The notes: generated from the sequence alone by a model not told the origin. Shown: positions 25,827 to 34,910, counted from the first letter of the stretch. The stretch: DNA of 64,000 bases from Streptomyces polyasparticus (GCF_014493765.1 NZ_JACTVJ010000017.1:124001-188000); one strand, 5' to 3'. Numbers and translations: made by a program.

Positions 25827-27368
25827 TCAGGCGATCCGGCCCACCCCCCGGTGCCGCTCCAGGAAGCGGGCGACCCCGGGCACCCGACCGTGCGGAAGCA
25901 GAACGCGGGCCGTGGCGCGCAGTATCGACTGGACCCGGCTCGACTGGACCTCGCCGAGGAGGTCGAGGACGCGACGGCCCGCCGCGGCGGCCTCGTCGGG
26001 GCGGCCCGCACGGGCCAGGTCGTCGGCGAGCTCCGCCGTGTAGAGCGCGATGTTGCGCTTGAAGTGCGGATCCTGGAGGGCCACGGCCCTGCGCGCATGG
26101 CTCGACGCCCTCGACCACTTGCCGAGCGCGGACCAGCACTGGGCTTCGAGCCCTGCCAGCTCCGCCGCGCCGAAGAAGGACATCCACTCGGGATCGGCGT
26201 CGGACGGGCCCCGCCCGAACAGCCGCTGGGCCCGCGTGAGCGCCTCCTCGCAGCCCGTACGGTCGGACAGCGCCGCGAGCCCGCCCGCCTCGCGCAGCGC
26301 GAGCAGCGAGAGCAGCCGGTCGGAGCCGAGCGGCCCGGCCGCCCGCTGCGCGGCCTGCGCCGCACGGACCGCCTCGCGGGGCCGGCCGGCGTCGCGGGCC
26401 AGGAAGGACATATTGCAGAACGCGTGCGCCTCCAGACCCGGATCGCCGAGCAGCCGCGCGGTGGCCAGCGCCTCCCCGTAATGCGAGCGCGCATCCTCGT
26501 AACGGCCCGAGTCATGCGCCAACCAGCCCACGGAGATGGCCAGTTCACCGGCGCTCGCCTGCAGCCTGTCGGTGACGGACTGGCGCGCCGCGCCCTCGTC
26601 GAGCAGTGCGTACGCACTGCGCAGGGGCGCTGCCGCGCGCTGGTAGAGGCCGTCGGCGCCGTGCCGGTCGTCGAGCAGCCGGATCCTGCGGACGGCCTCC
26701 TCCACCGCGTCGGCCTCCGCACCGCCCACCCGCCGCCGGGGCTGTTCGCCGCCGGGGATCTGGGCGAGCGAGGCGGTGGCCACCGCGGCCGTGGTGCCGG
26801 TCATGAACACGCGACGCAGCACGTCGCTCTCCTCTGGATGTTTCTCCGGGTGGTTCTCTGCATGGTTCTCCGGGCGCCTCGAGTACGGCGTGACGCCCGA
26901 CGGTTCGGACAGGGCGCCCGTCCCGTGGAGCTCTTCCGGTACGCGCGGCAGCTCGGTGCGCGGCGCGGGCGCACGAGCCGCGCTGCGCGCCCCCCGCCCG
27001 CGGACCGTCTCGCGGGGCGCGAACCCCAGGTCGGTCAGCGCACGGCCGGGGAACATGTGCAGAAAGACCCGCTCGTACGCGTAGTTCGGGCAGCGGATCT
27101 CGCCGGCCTCCACCCGCCCGATGTAGCGCGCGTCGCACGAGACCCGTTCCCCGATCTCCCGCGCGGCCCTGCGCACGGCCGCGGCGAACTCGCCCGGCGA
27201 CAGGCTGCCCCGCAGCATCCGGAAGGCCCGGTTCGGCCGGGGCGCACCGGGCGGCGCAGGCGGCGGACTCGCCGCGGTCGCCGAGGTCAGTGCGGTCGCT
27301 GAGGTCAGTGCAGTCGCGGAACTCACTGCGGTCAGTGAATTCGCTGAAGTCCGCGAGGACGACGCCAT
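25827..27368 (-). CDS. NsdA-like helix-turn-helix/TPR regulator
   Basis: 513 residues; ATG at 27368 after GAGAGGG. Low-complexity Ala/Ser/Thr N-terminus made of 18-bp repeats, then a helix-turn-helix-like segment (LSPGEFAAAVRRAAREIGE... YIGRVEAGEIRCPNYAYERV), a stretch with twin Arg and hydrophobic residues (DVLRRVFMTGTTAAVATASL), and a long C-terminal TPR-like helical array (AHDSGRYEDARSHYGEALAT). This architecture is that of Streptomyces NsdA-type regulators, known to repress sporulation and antibiotics; whether this paralogue does so is inference. Confidence 0.75.
   Translation of the reverse strand: MASSSRTSANSLTAVSSATALTSATALTSATAASPPPAPPGAPRPNRAFRMLRGSLSPGEFAAAVRRAAREIGERVSCDARYIGRVEAGEIRCPNYAYERVFLHMFPGRALTDLGFAPRETVRGRGARSAARAPAPRTELPRVPEELHGTGALSEPSGVTPYSRRPENHAENHPEKHPEESDVLRRVFMTGTTAAVATASLAQIPGGEQPRRRVGGAEADAVEEAVRRIRLLDDRHGADGLYQRAAAPLRSAYALLDEGAARQSVTDRLQASAGELAISVGWLAHDSGRYEDARSHYGEALATARLLGDPGLEAHAFCNMSFLARDAGRPREAVRAAQAAQRAAGPLGSDRLLSLLALREAGGLAALSDRTGCEEALTRAQRLFGRGPSDADPEWMSFFGAAELAGLEAQCWSALGKWSRASSHARRAVALQDPHFKRNIALYTAELADDLARAGRPDEAAAAGRRVLDLLGEVQSSRVQSILRATARVLLPHGRVPGVARFLERHRGVGRIA
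27277..27348. repeat. Four 18-bp tandem repeats in the regulator's N-terminus
   Basis: Four units of 18 bp, 27277-27294, 27295-27312, 27313-27330 and 27331-27348, diverging left to right, encode the repeated residues (A/S)-T-A-L-T-S. Being a multiple of three, copy-number change would keep the frame. Confidence 0.75.
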
Positions 27369-27619
27369 GGAACAGCCCTCTCGTCACGGCTCACGGTGGT
27401 TCCGGCGTCACGCTCCGGTGGCTCCGGCGGGCAACGAACGTACCGGGAGTGACGGGTGCGGCACACAGAGTTTTGCTACAAACCGGAAATCCCAGCCACG
27501 ATCCGCCATGAACTGCCATCCAATGCGGCGATTCGACACCGTAGCCGTTGACTTGGCCGCGCGTTGAACCATGCGGTGAGCACTCCCAGACCGTGTGTCC
27601 TGAGCCAGGAGGAGTTCCC

Positions 27620-28078
27620 TTGTTGGAAGCCACCGCGCCGGCCCCGAAACCCGTCCCGCCCCCGCCGCCCCTGACCTCGCCGGCCTCGACCGCACAGCAC
27701 CGGCCGACCCTGGACCGCAGCGCCCCGCCGGGCGAGTGCGATCTGGTGACCGTGCCGACGCGGCAGGGCCTCGAAGCCGTGGACATCCTGCGCCGCGGTG
27801 CGCCGTCGGTCGGGCCCGTCCTGCACGACGACAGCCACGACACCCTCGGCTTCGTCGTCCCGGCCGGCACGGCCGACGGCTGGGACCTGCCGGGCTCGGC
27901 CTGCACCCAGACGGCGGGCCGCGGTCTGCCCCTCGCGTCACCGTCCACGGCGTACGCGAAGGCGGGCTGGCTGCTGCCGCCGACGGACGGGGATCCGGTG
28001 ACGGACCCCGCGGCGCTGCGCGCGGCACTCGGCGAAGCGGCGCGGATGATCGCGGCCGCGGACGGGTGCAGGGAGTAG
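27620..28078 (+). CDS. Conserved hypothetical protein
   Basis: 152 residues from the TTG at 27620 (AGGAGGAG just upstream); a TTG at 27623 is as good. Pro-rich first 35 residues, then a compact domain with GECDLVTVPTRQGLEAVDIL, GFVVPAGTADGWDLPGSAC and GLPLASPS. No membrane segment. I recall similar single-domain proteins in many streptomycetes near prim-pol-like genes but cannot name a function. It precedes the nuclease/helicase operon by 82 bp on the same strand and may belong to it. Confidence 0.65.
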   Translation: MLEATAPAPKPVPPPPPLTSPASTAQHRPTLDRSAPPGECDLVTVPTRQGLEAVDILRRGAPSVGPVLHDDSHDTLGFVVPAGTADGWDLPGSACTQTAGRGLPLASPSTAYAKAGWLLPPTDGDPVTDPAALRAALGEAARMIAAADGCRE

Positions 28079-28160
28079 GACGGGCCGTCCCGCCCACCGC
28101 AGGACCCGTCCGCAACAGGACTCACCCCTGTTGTCAGTGGGAAATGCGAGACTCTCGCAG

Positions 28161-29333
28161 GTGAGCGAAATCCCGACCTCCACCGAGCCGCTGCGCGCCC
28201 GGCTGGCCGCCCTGCGCGGCCCAGCCGCCCTGCCCAAGCCCCTGGACGCCAGGGCGCTCGCCGCCCTCGCGGCCAACCCCGGCTGCCGCAGGCGCGCGTT
28301 GCTCGACGGCGCCGGGGTGGACAAGTCCGCGCTGGCCGAGGCGCTCGGCTCGCCCTCCGGGTTCGGGCAGTCGCAGTTCGCGTTCATCCGCGGCAATGCC
28401 TTCGAGGCGCGGGTCAAGGCGGACGGTGGCGCCGAGTTGCTCCGCCTCGCCCACCAGCGCCTGGGCGGCGGACCCGAGCCCACCGCCGACACCACCGTTG
28501 TGCCCGACCTCGCCGCCGTCGGACCCGAGGGCCGCGCCGCCCGCACCGCGCTCGCCCTGCGGGACGCACGGGCGGGCGTCTGGACGCTGCTCGACCATCC
28601 GATGGTCGCGCTCGACGTCGCGGGCTCGCCCGCGTTCCTGGAGCCGGATGCCGTGGTGGTGCATCCCGACGGCCGCTGGACGGTCGTCGAGATCAAGTCC
28701 TTCCCGATGATCGACGGTTCGGCCGATGCCGCGAAGGTCGGGGCCGCGGCCCGCCAGTCGGCGGTCTATGTGCTCGCCCTGGAGCAGATCGCCGCCCGTC
28801 TCGACCCCTCCCCCGAGGTCGGCCACAGCGTCCTCCTCGTCTGCCCCAAGGACTTCTCCAACCTGCCGACGGCCTCGGTCGTCGACGTGCGCAAGCAACG
28901 GGCCGTGACCGCACGCCAGTTGGCCCGGCTCACCCGGATCGAGGAGATCGCCGACACCCTCGCACCCGGCACGACCTTCGACCTCGAACAGCCGGCCGCG
29001 CAGCTGACCGGCGCCGTCGAGTCGGTGCCCGCCACGTATGCCCCCGAGTGCCTGGCCGCCTGCGAGCTGGCCTTCCACTGCCGCGACCGGGCCCGCGAGC
29101 GCGGCGCGGTGACCGCGCTGGGCCGCTCGCTCCGCGGCGACCTCGGCGAACTGACCACGGTGGACGCGGTGTTGTCCGCGGCCCGCGGCGAGAGCGGCGA
29201 TCCGGCCGACCCCGCGGTCGCGGCCCTGCGCCGCGCCGCCGCCCTGCGCGAGGAGGCGCTCGCGGCCGCGCCGCCTCCTCCCCGTACGGAAGAGACGGCG
29301 GTCGTACGGGAAGGAGGCGCCGCATGTCGTTGA
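28161..29333 (+). CDS. PD-(D/E)XK (RecB/Cas4-like) nuclease with C-terminal Cys cluster
   Basis: 390 residues from the GTG at 28161; a TTG at 28131 is an alternative and neither has a strong ribosome site. The nuclease motif is PDAVVVHPDGRWTVVEIKSF (Asp, then Glu-x-Lys), near the middle, with a downstream Gln in ARQSAVYVLALEQ as in RecB-type QxxxY. C-terminal CLAACELAFHC (C-x3-C-x5-C) resembles the iron-sulphur-binding ends of Cas4/AddB, lacking a visible fourth Cys. First of three overlapping genes (10-base overlap with the next). Likely processes DNA ends together with the helicase at 30907. No Cas genes are near. Confidence 0.8.
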   Translation: MSEIPTSTEPLRARLAALRGPAALPKPLDARALAALAANPGCRRRALLDGAGVDKSALAEALGSPSGFGQSQFAFIRGNAFEARVKADGGAELLRLAHQRLGGGPEPTADTTVVPDLAAVGPEGRAARTALALRDARAGVWTLLDHPMVALDVAGSPAFLEPDAVVVHPDGRWTVVEIKSFPMIDGSADAAKVGAAARQSAVYVLALEQIAARLDPSPEVGHSVLLVCPKDFSNLPTASVVDVRKQRAVTARQLARLTRIEEIADTLAPGTTFDLEQPAAQLTGAVESVPATYAPECLAACELAFHCRDRARERGAVTALGRSLRGDLGELTTVDAVLSAARGESGDPADPAVAALRRAAALREEALAAAPPPPRTEETAVVREGGAACR

Positions 29334-30910
29334 TCGCGACCTTGGCGCGTCTCCAGGCGGTGCAGAGCGGACGGGCGCAGCCGATGGCCACCGTGCGGCA
29401 CCGCAGACTGTCCGAACGGCCGCTTGTCTTCGTGCCGTTGACCACCGCGGGCGAGGCGGGCGCGCCGCTCGGCGCGCTCGTCGGGACCGACCGCGGGCGG
29501 CCCCGCCTCCTCGTCGTGCCGCAGCCGCGCGACCGCGAGCTGCGGTTCGCCTTCCTCGCCGAGCTGGCCGAGGTCGTACTGCCGTATGTGGAGTCCTTCG
29601 CCGAGGAGACTCAGGCGGAGACCCGCAATGAGACGGATCCGGAGACCGGCAAGAAGGTCAAGGTCGAGGTCGAACTGTGCGTGGACGCACCGCAGTTGAT
29701 CGTGCCGAGCCGGGCCGGTGTGGAGTTCGTACGGCTGCTCGGGCGCTCCATGCGCTTCCGCAGGACCGCCGAACAGGACCCGGACACCCCCTATCCCGCG
29801 CCGCCCCGCGTGCCGTTGCTCGGGCGGTGGCTGACGCACTTCGGCGAGCGGGCCCATGTGCCGGGCTCCGCGCAGCTCCTGGCCATGACCGAGCTGCTCG
29901 GACGGCACTGGGCCACCGGTCAGTCCAGCCTGGAGGACCAGCACCTGGGCGCGCTGCTCTCCTGGATCGACCCGCCGGTCGGGACAAGCGGCGCCGAGGC
30001 CGCCCACCAGGCCGAGCTGGGCCGCGACAAGGAGGGCCAGCTCCTGTGCCCGCCCGCCGGGCCCGCCACCGATCCGGCCTTCGACAACCGGCTGCTCGCG
30101 CCCGCCATCGAGCGCTTCGACCGGGCCCGTACCGCACTCCAGGCGGCCGAGGACGGCCTGGACGCGGACGACCGGCTCGGTGAACTGGCCGCCGCGCAGC
30201 GGGAGATCGCCGCACTGATCGAGAGCCGCACCCGGCCCACCTGGGACGCGGTCTGGCGCGGACTCGACCTCCTGCGCACCCTGCCCGAGGCACCCCGCAG
30301 CGCCGAGCGCTGGACGCGCGACCTCTGGTCGTACACCGGTCACCGCGACCGCGTCCTGGCGGGCGAACCTCCGCAGCCGCGCCGCGACGACGCGGTCACC
30401 GCGGCCCGCAAGCTGCAGCGGCGCGAGGAGGCGCAGGCCAGGCTCGAAGCGCAGGAGGCCCTGGACGATCCGCTGGTGATGGCCGGACGGCGGCTCACCG
30501 GGGAGGCCTTCGTGGGCGAGGTGACCGAGGCGGTCATGACGTACACCGAGGACAAGCGGCCACGGCCGCGCCCGCTGATCACCGTATGGACGGAGGACCA
30601 GCCGCATCTGGGTGCGGGGGCGAAGGTGTACCGGTCGCTCCAGGGCAAGCCGCAGAGCGCCGAGTTCATCGGATACGAGGAGGGCGGTGTGGTGCTGCGG
30701 ATCCTGGACAAGATGGGGCGCGGCAAGGAGCCCGACGAAGGGTCGGTGCCCACGAAGGGCGACCGGCTGTGCTGGACGCTCTTCGAGCACGACGCGCGCG
30801 GCGGCGCGAAGCTGCCCGACGCCGAGCAGACCCCGTGGACCCACGGCGGCCCGCCCGGTGAGCCGACGGCCGAACAACCCGACCCGCTGACCCCGGAGGA
30901 CGTGCTGTGA
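29324..30910 (+). CDS. Unknown protein of the nuclease/helicase operon
   Basis: 528 residues; ATG at 29324 with AAGGAGGCG upstream, overlapping the nuclease stop. No named domain recognised. Visible features: an N-terminal alpha/beta part (residues 30-180) with KVKVEVELCVDAPQLIVPS; a helical middle rich in Arg and Glu; and a C-terminal beta-barrel-like part (ITVWTEDQPHLGAGAKVYRS... GGVVLRILDKMGRG) that resembles the 1B barrel found inserted in UPF1/DNA2-type helicases. It may therefore supply the accessory part missing from the short helicase that follows. No catalytic motif seen. Confidence 0.75.
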   Translation: MSLIATLARLQAVQSGRAQPMATVRHRRLSERPLVFVPLTTAGEAGAPLGALVGTDRGRPRLLVVPQPRDRELRFAFLAELAEVVLPYVESFAEETQAETRNETDPETGKKVKVEVELCVDAPQLIVPSRAGVEFVRLLGRSMRFRRTAEQDPDTPYPAPPRVPLLGRWLTHFGERAHVPGSAQLLAMTELLGRHWATGQSSLEDQHLGALLSWIDPPVGTSGAEAAHQAELGRDKEGQLLCPPAGPATDPAFDNRLLAPAIERFDRARTALQAAEDGLDADDRLGELAAAQREIAALIESRTRPTWDAVWRGLDLLRTLPEAPRSAERWTRDLWSYTGHRDRVLAGEPPQPRRDDAVTAARKLQRREEAQARLEAQEALDDPLVMAGRRLTGEAFVGEVTEAVMTYTEDKRPRPRPLITVWTEDQPHLGAGAKVYRSLQGKPQSAEFIGYEEGGVVLRILDKMGRGKEPDEGSVPTKGDRLCWTLFEHDARGGAKLPDAEQTPWTHGGPPGEPTAEQPDPLTPEDVL

Positions 30911-32262
30911 CCGCCCTGGACGGATCCACGGCAGCGGATTTCGATCCGTCCGCGGCCGCCACCGAGGCCACCACCGCGATCCTGCGCGACACCCTGCACG
31001 GCACGGACCGCGGCGTGGTCGTCGACTCCCCGCCGGGCGCGGGCAAGTCGACCCTGGTGGTGAACACGGCACTCGAACTGGCCGCCGCGGGACGCCCGTT
31101 GATGGTCGTCGCCCAGACCAACGCCCAGGTCGACGACCTCGTGCTGCGCCTGGCCGAGAAGAACCCGGACCTCCCCGTCGGCCGGCTGCACAGCAGCGAC
31201 GCCGACGCCTACGACAAGGCGCTCGACGACCTCCCGCAGGTCCGTACGTCCTCGAAGGCCGGTGATCTGGCCGGCCTCGACGTGGTCCTGTCGACCGCCG
31301 CGAAGTGGGCGCACGTCAAGGACGTGGAGCCCTGGCAGCACGCGATCGTCGACGAGGCGTACCAGATGCGATCGGACTCCCTGCTCGCCGTCGCCGGGCT
31401 CTTCGAGCGCGCTCTGTTCGTGGGCGACCCGGGCCAGTTGGACCCGTTCTCGATCGTGGGCTCCGAGCAGTGGGCGGGGCTGTCGTACGACCCGTCGGCC
31501 AGCGCGGTCAGCACGCTCCTCGCGCACAATCCGCAGCTCCCCCAGCACCGTCTGCCGGTCTCCTGGCGCCTTCCCGCGTCCGCGGCGCCGCTGATCTCCG
31601 ACGCGTTCTACCCCTTCACGAAGTTCCGCAGCGGCACCTCGCACGGGGACCGCGCCCTCAGCTTCGGCGTCACGGGCGACGGCTCCGCGCACGACCGCGT
31701 CCTGGACGAGGCCGCGGCCTCCGGCTGGGGCCTGCTGGAGCTGCCGGCCCGGCACACCCCGCGCACCGACCCGGAGGCCGTACAGGCCCTGGCCCTGGTG
31801 GTGCGCAGGCTCCTGGACCGCGGCGGGGTCACCGTCAGCGAGCGCTCGCCGGATCCGGCGCCGCTCACCGCGGACCGTATCGCCGTCGGCACGGCTCACC
31901 GCGACCAGGCCGCGGCGGTCCGAACGGCCCTGGCGGATCTGGGAGTCCAGGGCGTCACGGTCGACACGGCCAACCGGCTCCAGGGCCGCGAGTACGACGT
32001 CACGGTCGTGCTGCACCCGCTCTCCGGCCGCCCCGACGCCACGGCCTTCCACCTGGAGACGGGCCGGCTGTGCGTGCTCGCCTCGCGGCACCGGCACGCG
32101 TGCATCGTGGTCTGCCGGGCCGGGGTCGCCGAGCTGCTCGACGAGCATCCGTCGACGGAGCCGGTGCAGCTGGGCGTCACGGTGAAGTTCCCCGACGGCT
32201 GGGACGCGAACCACACGGTGCTCTCGCACCTGAGCGAGCACCGGGTCTCCTACCGGCCCTGA
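30907..32262 (+). CDS. Superfamily 1 (UPF1/DNA2-like) helicase
   Basis: 451 residues from the GTG at 30907, overlapping the upstream stop by 4 bases. Motif I SPPGAGKST (about 41-49), Ia AQTNAQVDDLV, motif II IVDEAYQM, motif III FVGDPGQLDP, motif V TVDTANRLQGREYD and motif VI LASRHRHACIVV are all present, so an active ATPase is expected. No 1B/stalk insertions, making it short for the family. With the nuclease and the unknown protein it forms a split version of the nuclease-helicase fusions known in DNA repair and defence. Confidence 0.88.
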   Translation: MTALDGSTAADFDPSAAATEATTAILRDTLHGTDRGVVVDSPPGAGKSTLVVNTALELAAAGRPLMVVAQTNAQVDDLVLRLAEKNPDLPVGRLHSSDADAYDKALDDLPQVRTSSKAGDLAGLDVVLSTAAKWAHVKDVEPWQHAIVDEAYQMRSDSLLAVAGLFERALFVGDPGQLDPFSIVGSEQWAGLSYDPSASAVSTLLAHNPQLPQHRLPVSWRLPASAAPLISDAFYPFTKFRSGTSHGDRALSFGVTGDGSAHDRVLDEAAASGWGLLELPARHTPRTDPEAVQALALVVRRLLDRGGVTVSERSPDPAPLTADRIAVGTAHRDQAAAVRTALADLGVQGVTVDTANRLQGREYDVTVVLHPLSGRPDATAFHLETGRLCVLASRHRHACIVVCRAGVAELLDEHPSTEPVQLGVTVKFPDGWDANHTVLSHLSEHRVSYRP

Positions 32263-32279
32263 CGACCCCCTTCACCCAT

Positions 32280-32296
32280 AGTTCGCAGTACGAATT
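32280..32296. promoter_or_regulatory. MarR-type operator upstream of the regulator gene
   Basis: AGTTCGCAGTACGAATT, a near-palindrome matching the two sites at 32806 and 32828. It lies 20 bp before the GTG of the MarR gene, over its likely promoter, so autorepression is expected. Confidence 0.75.
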
Positions 32297-32315
32297 ACGG
32301 TGTTACGCTGACCGC

Positions 32316-32792
32316 GTGGGCGAAAAAGACGAAAAGGGCAGCGGTCAGCTCGGCGTGGTGGCCGCACTAGTGCGGTCGTCATTCCTGGTGAATGCCGTGT
32401 ACGCGGAGTCGGGGCGCGAGTACGGACTCACGCCGCAGCAGGGACAGTTGCTGTGCGTCCTGATGGCGCGGCCGTACGGGATGGGCGAGTTGGGCTCGGT
32501 GCTGCGGCTCGCCAAGTCCAGCCTGACCGGGCTCGTCGACCGGACGGCACGCAACGGCCTGGTCCGGCGCGAGCCGGACCCCGAGGACAGCCGTGCGGTA
32601 CGGGTGGCCCTGACCCCCGAAGGCGCCGATCTGGCGCGGGACTTCTATGCCGAGACCTGCCGCCGCGTCGACCGGCTGCCCGACGGCCTGACGGCCGAGG
32701 ATCGGGAGCTGCTCGCCGGGCTGCTCAGCCGCGTGGTGCACGACAACGAGGTGCCCGAGGTGTTCCTGCGGGCAGGCGGCGGCACGGAATGA
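32316..32792 (+). CDS. MarR-family transcriptional regulator
   Basis: 158 residues from the GTG at 32316. Winged helix-turn-helix: LTPQQGQLLCVLMARPYGMG, recognition helix LRLAKSSLTGLVDRTARNGL, wing VRREPDPEDSRAVRVALTPEG. Three copies of a palindrome related to AGTTCGTAGTACGAACT flank this gene: one at its promoter and two before the flavin oxidoreductase at 32872. It therefore probably represses itself and that enzyme, and is released by an aromatic or electrophilic ligand, as is common in the family. Confidence 0.92.
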   Translation: MGEKDEKGSGQLGVVAALVRSSFLVNAVYAESGREYGLTPQQGQLLCVLMARPYGMGELGSVLRLAKSSLTGLVDRTARNGLVRREPDPEDSRAVRVALTPEGADLARDFYAETCRRVDRLPDGLTAEDRELLAGLLSRVVHDNEVPEVFLRAGGGTE

Positions 32793-32805
32793 CATGAGCG
32801 GTTGC

Positions 32806-32844
32806 AGTTCGTAGTACGAACTAATAAAGTTCGCACTACGAACT
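32806..32844. promoter_or_regulatory. Twin MarR-type operators before the LLM oxidoreductase
   Basis: AGTTCGTAGTACGAACT (32806-32822, perfect palindrome) and AGTTCGCACTACGAACT (32828-32844), start to start 22 bp, i.e. two helical turns, so dimers would bind the same DNA face. A third copy is at 32280. The pair ends 27 bp before the start codon at 32872. Confidence 0.85.
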
Positions 32845-32871
32845 CAATACTCCCTGTGGAGGCGTCGCATC

Positions 32872-33807
32872 ATGTCCGCACCCGCCATCCCTCTGTTCGG
32901 TTTCGGAGCGCACAGCACCCTCGACGAAGGGCCTGAGCTGCTCCGCATGGTGCAGCAGGCCGACCGTGACGGCCTCGACCACTTCTCGCTCTCGGACCAC
33001 CCGTACATCGGCGAGCGCCTGGACGCGTACGCCACGATCGCCTTCCTGCTCGGCCGTACGCGGCACATCGCGGGGTTCGCCAACGTCACCAATCCGACCC
33101 GGCCGCCCGCGATGCTGTCGCGCACCCTGACCTCGCTCTCCGCACTGAGCGACGGCCGCGTGATCCTGGGGATGGGCGCGGGCGGGATCTGGGACCGGAT
33201 CGCCGACATGGGCGTCGAGAAGCTCACGCCCGCCCAGGCCGTGGAGGCCTTCGAGGAGGCGATCGTCCTGGTCAGGAAGCTGTCGGGCGGGGGCGCCCCG
33301 GTCACGTTCGAGGGCAGGCACTTCCAGGTGCGGAACATCGCGCCCTCCCCGGTGCCCGCTCCCCCGGTCTGGACGGGTTCGGTGGGCCGCAAGTCGCTCG
33401 CCGTGACCGGCCGCGTGGCCGACGGCTGGATCCCGGGCCACGCGGCGGACTGGCTCAGCGAGCGCTACCGCGACTCACGGCCGGTGATCGACGAGGCGGC
33501 CCGCGCCGTGGGCCGCGCCCCCGCCGAGATCGCCACGGTCTTCAATCTGCCCGGCCGCATCACGGACGCGCCGCTTCCTGCCACGCGGGACGCCGAGGGG
33601 AAGTGGCTGGGCGGCAGCGTCGCGCAGTGGACCGAGGAGCTGACCGCCGCGGTGCTCGACCACGGAGCGGCCGGCTTCACGCTCTTCTCCCCCAAGGGCG
33701 GCACGCAGGACGCGGTGTCGGTGGGGCGCTGGTCCGCGGAGATCGCGCCGGCGGTACGGGAAGCGGTGGCGAAGGAGAGCTCTCCGGCAGGCAGCGTCAG
33801 TCGCTGA
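32872..33807 (+). CDS. LLM class flavin-dependent oxidoreductase (F420 or FMN)
   Basis: 311 residues; ATG at 32872 after GGAGG. Luciferase-like barrel: IPLFGFGAHSTL, SLSDHPYIGERLDAYATIAFLLGRT, FANVTNPTRPPAMLSRTLTSL, GMGAGGIWDRIADMG. The cofactor cannot be settled from sequence. Controlled by the MarR-type regulator just upstream, so probably modifies or detoxifies the compound that regulator senses. Its last 11 bases overlap the convergent gene at 33797. Confidence 0.88.
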   Translation: MSAPAIPLFGFGAHSTLDEGPELLRMVQQADRDGLDHFSLSDHPYIGERLDAYATIAFLLGRTRHIAGFANVTNPTRPPAMLSRTLTSLSALSDGRVILGMGAGGIWDRIADMGVEKLTPAQAVEAFEEAIVLVRKLSGGGAPVTFEGRHFQVRNIAPSPVPAPPVWTGSVGRKSLAVTGRVADGWIPGHAADWLSERYRDSRPVIDEAARAVGRAPAEIATVFNLPGRITDAPLPATRDAEGKWLGGSVAQWTEELTAAVLDHGAAGFTLFSPKGGTQDAVSVGRWSAEIAPAVREAVAKESSPAGSVSR

Positions 33808-34138
33808 GCCCCCGGCTCTGCAAGGCCCGCCCGAACTCGACCATCTTCTTCGCATAGTCCTCGGTCCACTCCGCGCGCTCCGCGATCGCCGCCGCCGTCA
33901 GACGGTCAAAGCGGTGCGGGTCGGCCAGCTGGGCAGCGGCGATGGCCTGGTACTCGATGGCCCGGTCGGTCGCGGCGCGGAACGCGAGGGTCAGCTCGGT
34001 GGCACGGGAGAGCAGCTCCCGGGGGTCCTCGATCGACTCCAGGTCGAAGAAGTGCTCCGGGTCGGCGGCGGCCGTGGTGGGCTCGAAGAGCAGGGGTGCC
34101 GGACGCAGTCGCCGCTCTGTCCGCTCGGGCTCCGCCAT
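33797..34138 (-). CDS. Small hypothetical protein
   Basis: 113 residues from the ATG at 34138 (GAAAGGA upstream). Soluble, helical: DPRELLSRATELTLAFRAATDRAIEYQAIAAAQLADP suggests one or two amphipathic helices that may form a coiled coil, ending EDYAKKMVEFGRALQSRGL. No known domain. Overlaps the convergent oxidoreductase by 11 bp. Confidence 0.65.
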   Translation of the reverse strand: MAEPERTERRLRPAPLLFEPTTAAADPEHFFDLESIEDPRELLSRATELTLAFRAATDRAIEYQAIAAAQLADPHRFDRLTAAAIAERAEWTEDYAKKMVEFGRALQSRGLSD

Positions 34139-34325
34139 GCCGGTCCTTTCGTCGTACGGTGCGTGGGCCTGTGGGCCGCCTTCCATTGTCCCGGGCCGCG
34201 CAAGAGGGCCTCACCGTACGGGGCTGGCATATGCCGGGCGGACGGTACTGCACGGACCGCCCGGGCGTCCCGGAAATCCGTAACCCCGTGAGGCCGCGCC
34301 CTTACCGGCGGTACATGTAGATGCC

Positions 34326-34910
34326 ATGAGCACTCGGCTGACCAGCAAGCACCCCGTCGAAGCGCATGCCGGATCCGTGACGCCCGAGGGCGCCCTGTGG
34401 CTGGCCTCCGCGACCTCCTATCCGCGCTCCACCCTCGCCCTGTGGGACGCACGGCCCACCGCCCCCGTGGTGCTGCCCTGCGGAACCGCCTTCGACGTCG
34501 TGAGCGTGCCGGCGATCTTCGGGCGCAAGATGCTGGACCGGCTGTGGGAGGAGGGCCCGGGCTCGGGGCCCGTCGCGACGTACCGCGGCCGCATGCTGAT
34601 CTTCGCCGCGCCCGGTACCGCGCACCGGCTGCCGTCGCTGCTCGCGTGGGAGGAGTGGGGCTCGGCGGTACCCACCCCGCTGTGCCACGGGGCGGGGGAC
34701 GCGGTGACCGTGCCGGCTCCGGTCTCGGAGCCCGTGGGCCGCGACGGTTCGCGCTGGTTAGTGGCCCCGGACACCCGTCACCCCTGGCTGCCGGGCCCCG
34801 AGGTCCTTCTCTGGGCGGGCGTGAAGGCCGCGAGGTCGGCCGTACGCATATCGATTTTTCCTCCCCCGGATCAGGATGCTAAGGTCTACGACGTCAGCAG
34901 GCGCCGCTAG
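34326..34910 (+). CDS. Prim-pol-like hypothetical protein with a TTA codon
   Basis: 194 residues. The core (LALWDARPTAPVVLPCGTAFDVVSVPAIFGRKMLDRL ... YRGRMLIFAAPGTAHRLPSLLAWEEWG) resembles the N-terminal part of the 'bifunctional DNA primase/polymerase' annotated proteins of Streptomyces, but acidic catalytic residues are not evident, so enzymatic activity is doubtful. Codon 145 (34758-34760) is TTA, one of only two found in genes here, implying bldA-dependent expression late in growth. The stop codon TAG lies inside the 5' end of tRNA-Lys, a 10-base overlap. The ATG at 34326 has a weak ribosome site. Confidence 0.7.
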   Translation: MSTRLTSKHPVEAHAGSVTPEGALWLASATSYPRSTLALWDARPTAPVVLPCGTAFDVVSVPAIFGRKMLDRLWEEGPGSGPVATYRGRMLIFAAPGTAHRLPSLLAWEEWGSAVPTPLCHGAGDAVTVPAPVSEPVGRDGSRWLVAPDTRHPWLPGPEVLLWAGVKAARSAVRISIFPPPDQDAKVYDVSRRR

